Source: Bugula neritina (taxonomy: Eukaryota; Bryozoa; Gymnolaemata; Cheilostomatida; Bugulidae). From it: a stretch of 60,000 nt of DNA. Position 1 is the first letter of the stretch, and each line of letters begins with the position of its first letter. Where the stretch lies: NCBI GenBank assembly GCA_964035545.1, contig OZ037767.1:20874628-20934627 (forward strand), written 5' to 3'. The notes under the pieces were generated by a model, which was not told where the DNA came from, made no database searches, and saw only the letters and a program-made list of their open reading frames with translations. Position numbers and translations under genes: made by a program. Positions 11,293-31,400 of the stretch are shown here, piece by piece.

Positions 11293-13714
11293 CTGATCAG
11301 ATTTTTACACAATTGAGCTGGCATGTACTCATACTTTCCAATGCAACACAAATGTGTAATGTTTTCATGCGGATTTCAACCCAAATCAAAGCTTACACAA
11401 AGAATCTATTACACATTTCACTCATGCTGCATTACAAGATTCTTATATATATATTAGCTTTTGTCTACATGCTGTGTTGAAGTTGTACGCTCAAACAATT
11501 TTGTCACATAATAATTTTTGTGTGCACATGTGCTGATATGATTTGGAAATTCTTATCGCTTGCAGATGACGTTTCTAGTTCGCTTTGGCTTTACCTAAGT
11601 TTTAAAACCTTTATTAATTATAACTAACTTTCATGGCATGCTTATTTGATCTGCTACAGCGCACAGCCCGATTACTGAACTGGCTTAAAAGTTTGAAGTT
11701 TAAATTTATCACCTATCTAATTGTTACTGCTGCTTGTTATATTATAACTTTGTAAATAATAATTTTAAGAGTAACAATATGCATTGGTTCCATATTGAAG
11801 TTGTTTTCTCTTCTAATAGTAACTAAACACTAGAGTATGTTGAAGTCGTGTTCTCTACAAACACATGTTGTGTCTTCTCAGTCATGGCCTAGCCTAGCAG
11901 TTTTGCACTGAAAGCCGTGCAAAGCTCTCTTGGGTTAGGTTCAACATGGTAATGTGTAACTTTAGCTAAACTGCGGTCAGCAAAACCTCAGGAGTTGTCA
12001 TCCCTAAAAGGTATACCATCACTTCATGTAAATGTGCAATCTCTTCTAACTATTCAGTGTAACACAGAAGTCTATGGTTATAAGTAAAACATCAACTTGC
12101 TTGTTTTCTGTGTGTTTTAATTATGCAAAACTTAATCTTTTTAATATAATTATATTATATTGATGATATTCTAATATATCATAAAATAGCAACTTTAAAA
12201 CAGAAATAGAAACGTTTTAAACGGCAACTGGGCAAGTAAGCATTTTCAAATAGCTAAAGGAATGCTTCACTGGGTTGTCTTTCATGTTGATAACATTCAA
12301 TCCAGCTTATCCACTTATCTTCCACAGAAAAATTAATGCACACAAGATTAATCAATAAAAATTAGGCTGTGAGAATTGACCACAAAACAAGCTCCAAGTT
12401 TAGTTATAAACTTATGTCGGGGTATTTACTATTGATTAGCTTTAGGTCTTTAGCTTGCAAGACATTTCCCAGTCACCCTCCTCAAACATGGCTATTTAAA
12501 AATTGTAGATCTCAACTATTTATCCATCACAACTTGCTGCACACTTGGATATGTTGTCAATTACTAGTGCTATAAATATAGTAGAGGCTGCAAAATTATC
12601 TTCACTGTAAAGAGCACAGAAGAGTATGGAAAAATTACAGGAAAACTGTAGCAGACCTGGCTCCTGTATCCAATGAGCTCTTCCGTATAAAGGAGGTATT
12701 CTGAGATAAGAAGTACCTGAAATGTCTGTATCTGCTTGTCCATACAGGTAAACAAAGGCTAACACTTACATGTGCGTGTGCGTGTGTGTGTGTGCGTTCG
12801 TGTGTGTAATATCCTATATAATATGTAATATAGTTATATATAATGCAATATACATGTAAAAGCTATAATACAATGTAAGTAATATATTACAATACAGTAG
12901 AAGATACATAATATAGTGCAAAATCTTTTGCAGCATGTAAATTATAATGAAGCTGTTGAATAATATTTAGCTAGATTCATAAGTATTGATAAAATTTGAG
13001 AGGCAATGAACTTTTGCCTTAAAATTGGTATAGAGGTAAATCTTTTGGACAAAAAAGCATTTTGGTAAACATCTATCTCTTGAGCAGCTGTAGAATATAA
13101 CAAACTTATAAATACAAATACCAACTCAGGGCTATAAAATAATAAAAAAGAAGAAAACCATATAGGCTAGATTTTTATTTTTTTTTGGGGCTAGTACAAA
13201 GTTAGTGCGCCATTACTGTGTTATCTTCTCAACACACCATATTTCATACATTTAATTTAACCAGATTCGCAACTATTTGCAGATCTTAGGTTATGCTAGT
13301 TCAACCTTTCTCTAGAACCAATTACTTGACTTAGTATTCTGCAGGTAATAGATGTTGAGTGCAGAGCTTGCATTTTGTTTAAAGTTGTTAGACTATAAAA
13401 GTATTACGACAAGTCATATATATATACAAAAAAAGTTAGGAAATTCGATTTGTAAGTAAAATTAAAGCTGTAATTATGAGGTTTGTTGAGGATTACAAAT
13501 TAACATAGAATAAGGCGAGGTGGAGTAATACATGTATACGTAAATGCTGCAAATGCTATATAATAACATAATAAGATGTGTAACATCTGATAGGGTAAGT
13601 ATCTACAGGGATATGGCAAGAGGAATAGGCGCAGATAAATATCTGTTTATCTAAGAAAACATCTCATTAGCTGACTTCACACAGCAAGTGTCTGCATGCA
13701 TGTGTCTGGGTAGA
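11293..13714. other. Intergenic region between anoctamin and espin-like genes
   Basis: No exon with support was found. It holds a short GT/GC dinucleotide run at about 12771-12808 and AT-rich sequence. Open frames here (for example 11223-11480 and 12369-12575) show no domain, no codon bias and no splice support. Confidence 0.6.
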
Positions 13715-13724
13715 ATATATAAAG
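13715..13724 (+). promoter_or_regulatory. Candidate TATA box
   Basis: ATATATAAAG lies about 75 bp upstream of the ATG at 13800 of the espin-like gene. The spacing fits a TATA-driven start with a short 5' leader, but no transcript evidence is available. Confidence 0.45.
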
Positions 13725-13799
13725 CAGGTGCTCTGTTTGAGTAAGTAGTATTCTTATTGGCAGTGAAATGCTTCTGCCACACGAGGGACATTCCTTAAC

Positions 13800-22130
<8,331 letters not shown>

Positions 22131-22271
22131 CTTGATTACAGTTGCAGACATAAAGAACTTCAACTAACGCTACAGAAAATGCATGGCAACCATTATGGCC
22201 TACATATAAAGTAAATCGTCTATTAATTTTCATTAAAAACAATGGCTGAATTTACAGCTGTATATATAATT

Positions 22272-22277
22272 TTTATT
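22272..22277 (-). terminator. Candidate poly(A) signal of SNIP1
   Basis: TTTATT on the plus strand (AATAAA on the minus strand), 215 bp beyond the SNIP1 stop. It lies upstream of the plus-strand signal at 22367, so the two 3' UTRs may overlap. Confidence 0.45.
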
Positions 22278-22366
22278 TACATTTTTTCTTTTTTTTTCAA
22301 AAAAAGCCAAATATAGCATGGCATACATTATGAATGGAACCATATATAATTTACATTGCACAATTT

Positions 22367-22372
22367 AATAAA
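22367..22372 (+). terminator. Candidate poly(A) signal of the espin-like gene
   Basis: AATAAA 237 bp downstream of the stop codon at 22128-22130; no earlier plus-strand match was found after the stop. Confidence 0.45.
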
Positions 22373-22491
22373 CTTATTGATTTACAGTTCTATTTACAGT
22401 GATTAAAAATATATTTATACACATAATATGTAGAGTAAGTATGTTCAATACATTCTGCACCAATATATAAATATGCATAGACTCGGTTTCT

Positions 22492-25400
22492 TCAACCTTC
22501 AGCATCAGAGCTGGAGGGCGACACCTGCGTATTGTCATGTAGGATGACAAAATCTCTCGAGCTATAGCCAAATTTAATTGTGTCCTTTTCTCGCAACTCT
22601 ACATACCTTCAAAAGACAAAGAAAAAATTACTCAAATCAATTTACTACACTTATGCATTTACTACGCTGGCTACACGCTCTAATTGACTCTTACAATTGC
22701 AAAAACTTAATGATTTATATTAAACTATGTCACTGTACTAGTTTAAACATTACATCTGAATGAAATAAATATACATTTATTATGTAGCAGTAATATACAT
22801 GTATATACGTCCTATAATATACATACAAGTGACATTCATTTAGATACAATCAACATACACATATGTATCTGTAATATGCCTGTAACATACATAATGTATA
22901 GGCTTACCGTTGCGCCTCTATGGCTTTATTGTTTACGAATGTTCCATTAGCCGATCCCAAGTCTATTATATAGGGTCGGGTATGCCTACCCTTTGTACCA
23001 TCATCTCTCTATAACAGTATAAGTCTGGGAGTAAAGACAAATACTAGACTACTCAACAGATAGTACTTACAGTATACTCAACAGATAGTACTTACAGTAT
23101 ACTCAACATATAGTACTTACAGTATACTCAACAGATAGTACTTACAGTATACTCAACAGATAGTACTTACAGTATACTCAACAGATAGTACTTACAGTAT
23201 ACTCAACAGATAATACTTACAGTATACTCAACATATAATACTTACAGTATACTCAACAGATAGTACTTACAGTATACTCAACAGATAGTACTTACAGTAT
23301 ACTCAACAGATAGTACTTACAGTATACTCAACAGATAGTACTTACAGTATACTCAACAGATAGTACTTACAGTATACTCAACAGATAATACTTACAGTAT
23401 ACTCAACAGATAGTACTTACAGTATACTCAACAGATAGTACTTACAGTATACTCAACATATAGTACTTACAGTATACTCAACAGATCTGAACTGTAGAAC
23501 TGCGTGCTGTTTTGAACAAGATGGATGGTCTATAGGAATGTCTGCAACTTTCCTGTCTCTGCCCAGAAGGTATCCGCTCTGTCGGTGTACGTGTAGAACT
23601 GGTAGGCCAGTATCTCCTTTCAGTCACAAAGCAAAACAAGTTCAATTCAATCAGTTGGTGAGGTAACAAGTAGTAGGACCAAGAAATACAAAAATATAGC
23701 AGAATGCTAAAAGGGACAGATAAAAAGTAAAAGCTAAACATATACTGCATACGGATTGTCAGAGCTGAGTTAACAGCTTTGATAAACATCGACTATTATA
23801 AAGTTGCATAAATGACAAAATAAAGACATTGAGCAGATTTTTAAGAATCAATGAAATAGAGCCCTAAACATTGTAACAGAATAGTTTACCTTTGAAAGGA
23901 TACAGCCTCCATTTCAACTTGGGTTTACGCGCCTCAGGAGGTTCGTTGTACTTCACCACAATTCCTCGGAATGTGTTGGTGTCGTCTGCTAACTTACCAG
24001 AAAGACCATAATCTGGTTTGGCTTTGTCTTCTTCTACTTCTGGCTCCTTCTTCACCTCTACAAGCATGAACAACTAATATTCTGAACATAGGAGAATGTT
24101 GAATAAAATCGTAAAAGCAAATGAATAAATTTTATTATTATAATTGATTCACATGCAGAAGAGAGAAAGAAAATGACACCAGAAGCGTACATGAGGTGAG
24201 AGTTGAAGGAAAATTGAGCTAGGCCTCCGGCAGCCACCCACTACTTGAACAGAACAGAGTGGATATAGGTGAGGATTGATTTATAACCTATGCATGTACG
24301 CATGTACGCATGTACGCATGTACGCATGTACGCATGTACGCATGTATATAAATTTTTATTATAATTCATTCAAAGTGTATGTAGGTATGTATATATAAAT
24401 TATGTTGGACAATCTTTTTGCTTATTATCAGACTAAAATACAAAAATGATACCGGAAAAACGGCAACTAAATTGAAGGCTTCAATGGAAGGAAACTTAAC
24501 ATATTACTGTGCATATACATTATGATGCATGTTTAATTTACTGGACTGGATGGAAACAGACCTGGTTTCCCATACTCAAACCCCGACACATCCTCCTCAG
24601 CGCCACGTCTTTTCCGATTATCTACTCTTCTTTTTTCATTTCTTTCTCTGTCATGCTTGTATCTACCAAAAGCCAAGTTATAATTACACATAAATATACT
24701 GACTACAAAACTTCCGCAAATACGTCAAATAGAAGGGAGCAGCAGTCACTGGTATTACCGGTCAACATCTCGATCGTGTCTGTGACTCCTGTGGTGGGAT
24801 TGATGACTCCGGTTGTGACGATGGCTGCCACTGTGTCGGTCAGAAGGTGACCTCTCCTTATCCATTTCTCGTACTGGGCTGACTTTTTCCGTTTTTATGT
24901 GTTTAACTTTTGTGTTCCTCGAATTATATTTTTCCTAAATGAGACATAACCATTGGAGTTAGAATTGTGGTGTTGTTGAAACATATAATATTAGTTAACA
25001 AAAACTTTGATTAATATTATAGAGAAAAACTAGAAAATTATGATTCATTTCAATTACAGAAATGTATAAAAACAACATATTTCATTAACATTTCAAACCA
25101 ATGAATGAATGCATATCAGTAATACCACTTGAATTTTTTTTTCATAAACCCTAGACGTTGAAGTCAACCCTTACCCTAAAAGTCAACCTTTACCTTAAAT
25201 TGTTTTTAAATTACAATAATTGCAAAAATATTTAAATAGTATTATTAATTAATCAAGCTAAAAAGTCATTTGAACAATAAAATTACTGTTACAAACAAGT
25301 AGAGAGAAATAAACAAGGTTTTCTGCAAATAAAAGTGCTATTTGTGATTGTAAATATTCTTTCAAAAGCTTGAAATTATCAATTAATTCTAAAACGACAA

Positions 25401-26758
25401 AAACAGTTAGCCTAGTAAATTCTGCAAAATCTGAAAGTAAAAACAAATAAATTTAAAAAAGATTACTCAAACATATTTATAGTCAGAAAGTTGAATTTCA
25501 AAGGCAGTATGTACATCACACTAATCCTAGTATATTTCTACTAGTAACATTCAGATTAACTTATGACTAAAATTAAAGTAAAGTATCGCCAATAGAAAAT
25601 AGCAACTTTAAAATATAATATAAAAATTAATAGCCACAGTGACTGTGAGTATTATCATCATGATTGCCGTTATGATTGACACCATTATTATCATCATCAT
25701 AATAACCAGAGTGATAGCAACAGTCACAGTGAAAGACCCATAGTGATTGCCAGCAACTTATGGCAATTGTAGATATCTTCACAAAAATTAAAACGTAAAA
25801 GATGACAATATTCATATTCAGTATGATTATCATCATGATTATCTTTCAAGTTTCAATATGATAATGAAACTAAATGCTGAATAACTCGATATTCAATTAC
25901 ACAACATAAATATCAATTTATGAGCCCACCACCAGAATGAAAATGAAATACTCATCAAGTCATAGTTAATCTTGAAAACCTAGGAATCATACTTAAACTT
26001 GAAGTTAAACCAGCGTTGACATGAATTATGAATACTAATATGAAACTTCAAATGTGAACAGATATTGTCAATCATAATATGGGTATGAGATTGAGAATGA
26101 GTGTTTTACTCGGCCTCGCAGTGTGGGTCACAGTGCATAAAATTAAATTGAAAAAACTCAAACTGCCTACCAAAGTTTTTTGAAAGTACTAATATTATTG
26201 GGAAATAAGGTAATATTATCATCACTATATTTGATTTTACAATATTGTTAACAATTTTATATTAATATTTATTGCTATCAGTATTAGTATTAGAATGAGA
26301 ATCACTGTCACTATGACTATGACATTAGAATAAGATTCAGATTGAGTATCAGTATCAGAATGAAACAAAGTTAATACTTAATACTATTAGTTATTGTTAA
26401 TAATAATATTAATAATTACACAGCAATTGCAAATAATCAGTATCAGTATGAGTATTAGTATGCATTATGATTATACTAACTCTAAGACTACTAATAGCAA
26501 CAATTACTGCTATATAAATGCCAATGGCTATGAGCAATGACTCAATGAAAGAATCCCTGAATCAGAATGATAATAATACTAATACTAATAGTAATAGTAA
26601 TACTAATAGTAATACTAATAAGTAATACTAATAGTAATAGTGATGCCTACCAAGTCCAACGGTGGAGTTCTACTTCTACTTCGAGATCTGCTTCTAGTTC
26701 TACCACGATCCCGATGTCTTCTGCTTTTGTGATGATGCTTAGTAGAAGAACTAGACAT
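22492..26758 (-). CDS. SNIP1: SNIP1: FHA-domain nuclear protein (Smad nuclear-interacting protein 1)
   Basis: Complete gene of 7 exons, in transcription order 26758-26651, 24934-24759, 24662-24562, 24057-23890, 23616-23471, 23008-22908, 22606-22492. The 915-base CDS gives 304 aa with all phases consistent. Known role: an FHA-domain phosphopeptide-binding protein of spliceosomal and RNA-processing complexes, also linked to Smad/p300 signalling. The N-terminus is Arg/Ser and His-rich (RTRSRSRSRSRTPP, HRHDRDVDR). A conserved linker follows (DTNTFRGIVVKYNEPPEAR, WRLYPFK). The FHA domain spans about residues 185-290, with HVHRQSGYLLGRDR, ADIPIDHPSCSKQHAVLQF, PYIIDLGSANGTFVNN and LREKDTIKFGYSSRDFVIL. 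The FHA hallmarks GR, SxxH and NG are all present. The protein is shorter than the vertebrate one (about 396 aa), mainly in the N-terminal region. The intron 23470-23009 is almost entirely a splice-donor minisatellite. Confidence 0.95.
23051..23476 (-). repeat. 25-bp minisatellite carrying 17 identical 5' splice sites (SNIP1 intron)
   Basis: Read on the minus strand, each unit is GTTGAGTATACT followed by GTAAGTACTATCT. The first unit is the 3' end of the FHA exon (Val-Glu-Tyr-Thr) plus its authentic donor at 23470. Sixteen further GTAAGT donors follow at exact 25-bp steps to 23070, with only single-base variants between units. Reading past the real donor meets TGA within six codons. Confidence 0.95.
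24292..24347. repeat. 8-bp self-complementary repeat (GCATGTAC)n
   Basis: About seven copies of GCATGTAC, whose reverse complement is the same octamer rotated, in a SNIP1 intron. It follows a segment (24234-24275) that loosely resembles the retroelement tail at 6041 and 46764. Confidence 0.9.
26265..26640. repeat. Degenerate AGTATT/AATACT simple-repeat tract
   Basis: Loosely periodic AGTATTAGTATTAG-like and TAATACTAATAGTAA sequence in the first intron of SNIP1. It resembles the tract at 56330-56700. Confidence 0.7.
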
Positions 26759-27910
26759 ATTGTTAATTACTAAGGCTTTAAAAAATACTGTCTCGCTTGC
26801 TCGCTAAAGCAACCTAAACCAGTTATCATAAAAAATACCACAGAACTGAAGAAGGTACTATTATTCGTTTAGGGAGAACCACGAAAGTCACTTTCCGGAA
26901 ATTGCCTCGGTGTTCTTGAAATTAAAAATGGAAAGGTTTGTTATTATATCGCGCAGGCTCCCTGACCTCCCTACAGAATTATTGCGGAGCCAGGTTTTCG
27001 AAAAATTATCTACATTATAGTAACTTTAACATGCCTTATAACATAATTTAATGCTTGATGAATTAACTGCGCAGTAATCAAAATAAACTTCATTGTTTAT
27101 AATAACTCAATATAAAAACGAATTGTATGTTGTAAGTTGTAACACTTCCCACTGATGAAAAGTGAAAATATTATAATGAAAACCAGCTGTGGCAAGATCA
27201 GTTACAATAACAAAGATAATGCATTTCCAAGTGCCTATGAGTAATGAGTGCACTCTATTCTGCATTACTGGGAACATAAATATGGGATAAACTGTCAGTA
27301 CATTTGCATCTAACATTGTTGCCATTTATTATGGTTACATATTCAAACTCAAGAGACCCTGTTAGCCACTTGAGTAATACGGAACCCCTCAGTAGAAATG
27401 AATGGGGAATTAGGTAGTTGAATTCCTCAGCAGCAAATTGAAAAATGATACAATAACTTAACACCAATGTGAAACCTTATGACTCACTGCAATAGCTCTG
27501 CTCTCAATTTGTGTGGCAAGCGAAGTTGTCTGCTCTGTAACTGAGCCCATGGAATTGTGAGCAATACATTATTTCGAGCAGTATAGATTTTTAACTCATT
27601 AATTGGTCTTTAATTTGCCTTTAACTTATAAAACATGTCTTTGCAAGTTTTCTCTTTTGAATTGCAAGGTTACTAATATTTTCTTTTTAGACTTTCATAA
27701 TGAAAATTGCTTGAAGCTCACTAAATAAACCCACAACATACACTCTCATACATTTATTAACTACAATATAGACAACAAAAAGTATTTTATGGTACATAAT
27801 GTAATGCAAAACAATTTGACAGTCACAAGTTTTTGTAGTGCGCATGATATGGTTATTATAGTAGATATTTAATACTTTGCCAGCTTTCTAATAATAATAA
27901 TAATAATAAT

Positions 27911-27971
<61 letters not shown>

Positions 27972-28409
27972 TATATAGATACTAAAAACCAATATAATTA
28001 TTATGGTTTTCATGAGTAGAAATGTTATGCATGGGGTTTTAGGAAAAGACTTTTCATATAAGTGTTTAAATATAATATTTTATATATTAATATCATTCCA
28101 TATATACACGTTCATGAGTTAATAATATATTATTTTACTAGTAAAATGATTATTACATATCTGTAACTTTTTTGATTTTGAGAAAGACTTACTATGCAAT
28201 GTAATTAACATAATATAAAGATAAATATCATAAGACAAAAAAACACTGATAAATTATGATCTACTGCAACTTATATCTAGGCCAGGCTATTATGAATCTG
28301 ATTCGATGCACAGCACAGCAACACTACTTAGGAGTTGTCACATCTATATGGTAGTCTGCAGATGTTCCCTAGCAACCAACCAGCGTCTGCCACCACTTCC
28401 TGTGCGTCG
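26759..28409. other. Intergenic region between SNIP1 and the GPCR
   Basis: It contains the SNIP1 promoter side and the GPCR 3' UTR. No protein-coding exon is supported. An (AAT)n tract running into (AT)n occupies about 27889-27968. Open frames at 27107-27467 show no homology or splice context. Confidence 0.6.
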
Positions 28410-31400
28410 TCAGATGGCTGGGATCTCTCTAATACTAGTAGCCTGCTCTACTTGGGGTATCCTCGAGGGCATGAATATCCTGCTGTATTTGGGTGGCTGC
28501 GCGTGTAGCAGAGGTTCGGAAGTATATTGATATGAATGAGGGTCCCTTTTAATAGAAAGTAAAATGTATCAACATTTACCATGAAGAGTATGTTAAAACA
28601 AAAGAGTCGTTAGTACAGTGAAGATGATTTAGGATGCGTACGTTATGTCAATGCCACTGATGAAGGACATTCAGTACACGTTGCTTCTGGGCCACATGAT
28701 GAGCCGATGAGCATGCTTTGAAGCCAAGTCTACTTAAAACCTACTATCAGAGTTCCCATAAGGGACATTACTATGACGAAAGCAGCAGCTAAGGACTGCC
28801 ACTTTGCAATAAGGGGAAGAACAAACTGTCCATCAAATCTATCATTAACAAGGAAAGTGATGGCTATATCTTTTGAAACATTACAACTTATTTTGAAAAA
28901 TATCTATGTGCCTATAAGCTACTACACTAATAGAGTATTAGACATAGTTCTGCTTATTACACTTTAACTGTTAGACTTTCTCCATCATTAAGTATTAACA
29001 GAGTTAGGAATCTCAGTCTACATAGTTATGGGTCTGGGTTGGTTTGAAACTTTAGGTCACATCTAATTTAAACTGTCAAACACATGATGAGAATTTCAAG
29101 ACAAGGAGCAGGGCATCTGGACAGTTATATACTACCAACGTAGATTTTACCATAGTTCTTGCTGACAGCTGACTAGATCAAGCTTGAATTTAAAAAAGAT
29201 ATCACTCTTGGCTCAGATCATATGATGCAATCCAAATGGAGTATGTTGAATAAACTCCTTGATTTCATGCAAATTGTTACAACAGTGCACCTAGATATTC
29301 GATACTTTAATGACAAAACATCTATAAAACGAGTAACCTCAAATAAACATGCCAGTCATTTAAAAAAGTGTAATGCCTGCAAACTGAGTTGAAAGGCAAC
29401 CTTGAGATCATTGCAGCAAGAATAAATTAATAGCAGCCTAAGGTATAAAAGTTTATGCATTTTTCTTGACCACACCACTGAATCTGGTTTATAACCTGTT
29501 TTGATGATTTCCAGAGAAGGGCCTGGTTGTATATTTATGTTTACCAGCACAACTCACCGGCAGTTTTATTAGAAACATAATAACAACTTATTTATGACTT
29601 TTGCAGTGCAGTAAATTGAGTGTCAGTTTTTTATTTTTGAACTTTGAAAAACTAGAAATAAAGTATGTTTGGACGGCAAGCTAAGTACAAGTGTATTAAA
29701 AACTTTGACTTGCATTAAGTATCAACGTCTTACTATAGACAAACTAATTGAGCCTTAGTATAACTTGACTAGCTTTAGAATCTAGTAGCCGAGGAAACCT
29801 GCAACAACCTTGAAAGAAGTGTATAGACACTCACCCATTGAATTCGGGGTGGTCGTAATAATAAAATGGCTGCTGAGCATAAGGAGACGCTAAATCCTCC
29901 TCATTGTAGCTGCCAGCAGCATATGCCGGGTGATCGGCAGTGGAAACCATGATAGAACTGGGATTAAGAGTGTAGGAGTTAGGAATTTCATGCCTCGGCT
30001 TGTTTACAGTAGCGTATCGAGCGTTAGAGTCATACTGTGGCCGAGTGACAGGGAGTGTAAAAGAATCGTAAAAACTTTGACCAGGTAACTGTAAAACATA
30101 AACAAACAAAAAATAAGTATGACTAAACGGTGTTAAATAATAGGATATGAGCTGTTAGCTGTATTACATCTAAGGTTATACTAATTGGGTGAAATAACTA
30201 AGAGAAACCACTTGTTTGCCGTGTTTAAGCTGATGAGACACACAATTATCTTCTGGGAAAAAGTCTATATTTTGTGAAGCTTTTGCAGTTTTGGCATTTT
30301 TCATTTTCCTATTTTAGATGTATACCTTGTGGTTTCACATGCAGCATTTGAACAATTATGTTGAAGCAGGTTACTTTCTAAAACCAATGAACTTCACAGA
30401 ACCAAATATTTGACTTATTTAATTAGTGAATGTTTTCCAACATAATAAAAAAGACTGAGGGCCATAGTCTACAGGAAATGCTGCCGTACTCAGAGGTGAC
30501 CAGCCTAGTATATTATTGTAATTTCATTGCATCCTGTTGTGCCCTAGACTCTGTGTAATAAAAACAATATACTCTAAGCTGTTTTATTTTGAAATGGAAA
30601 TAGTTAGGCTTCAGTTTACCAACAGATTAGACTTTGGTTTACTAACTACAACTTGAAGCAGTGATTTGCCAAATAAGTTGTAAGACTGCAACAATAGATT
30701 GCTTTTAAAGCAAAAATATTAGAAACTATAAAATGATGCAAAGCAACATCTCTCCTCAGTTAACACAAACAAATCTAACCCTAATATAAGCTAATATAAG
30801 CTAATTTATTGACAAATTATAGGTGCATAGAGTCATGCCGCTTTATTAGAGTAAAAAACTACCATAAGTGTAGCAGATGCGTATTGCTAACAGTACCTCT
30901 TGATACAAGTTAGACGCATCATTCTGTATGTAGGAAGGGCTGTCTACAGCATCTTTACTTGGCTCAGAATTCATGTCTGAATCTTCTTCTGCTTCTGAGT
31001 GAGAGCAGCAGACGGCTCTGCATCTAAAATTTGAAGAAAAATGTTCTATAACTTTGGTGAGCAATCACTAACTGAATTGCTCAATCAATTTCAGACTCGC
31101 TCACTGAAACGCTTCAAACCAAGACTCATAGACAATTAAAAAACTCAGTCTATTGAAATTTCTCTCCTGTTATACTTGAATGCTGACTCACTCACTCACC
31201 CACTCCCTCACTCCCTCACTCCCTCACTCACCCACTCACCCACTCACACACTCACTAATATTACAACCAACCAACCAACCACACAACTTTTTACATGCCA
31301 TTTATAGATGCCACTAAATGTGAAACGATTTACTGCCACATCTAAAATTAAATAACCCATACATCCTACCTTTTTCTTGGTTCTGATTTTTCTAGAATAT

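Noticed and set aside
11223-11480. 85-codon open frame
   Set aside because: Overlaps the Harbinger MITE terminus; no homology or exon signals.
23051-23476. Regular 25-bp repeats as a CRISPR array
   Set aside because: Units are contiguous without unique spacers, and the locus is an animal intron.
28773-28967. 64-codon open frame starting MTKAAAKDCHFAIR
   Set aside because: Lies on the opposite strand within a GPCR intron, with no splice or domain support.
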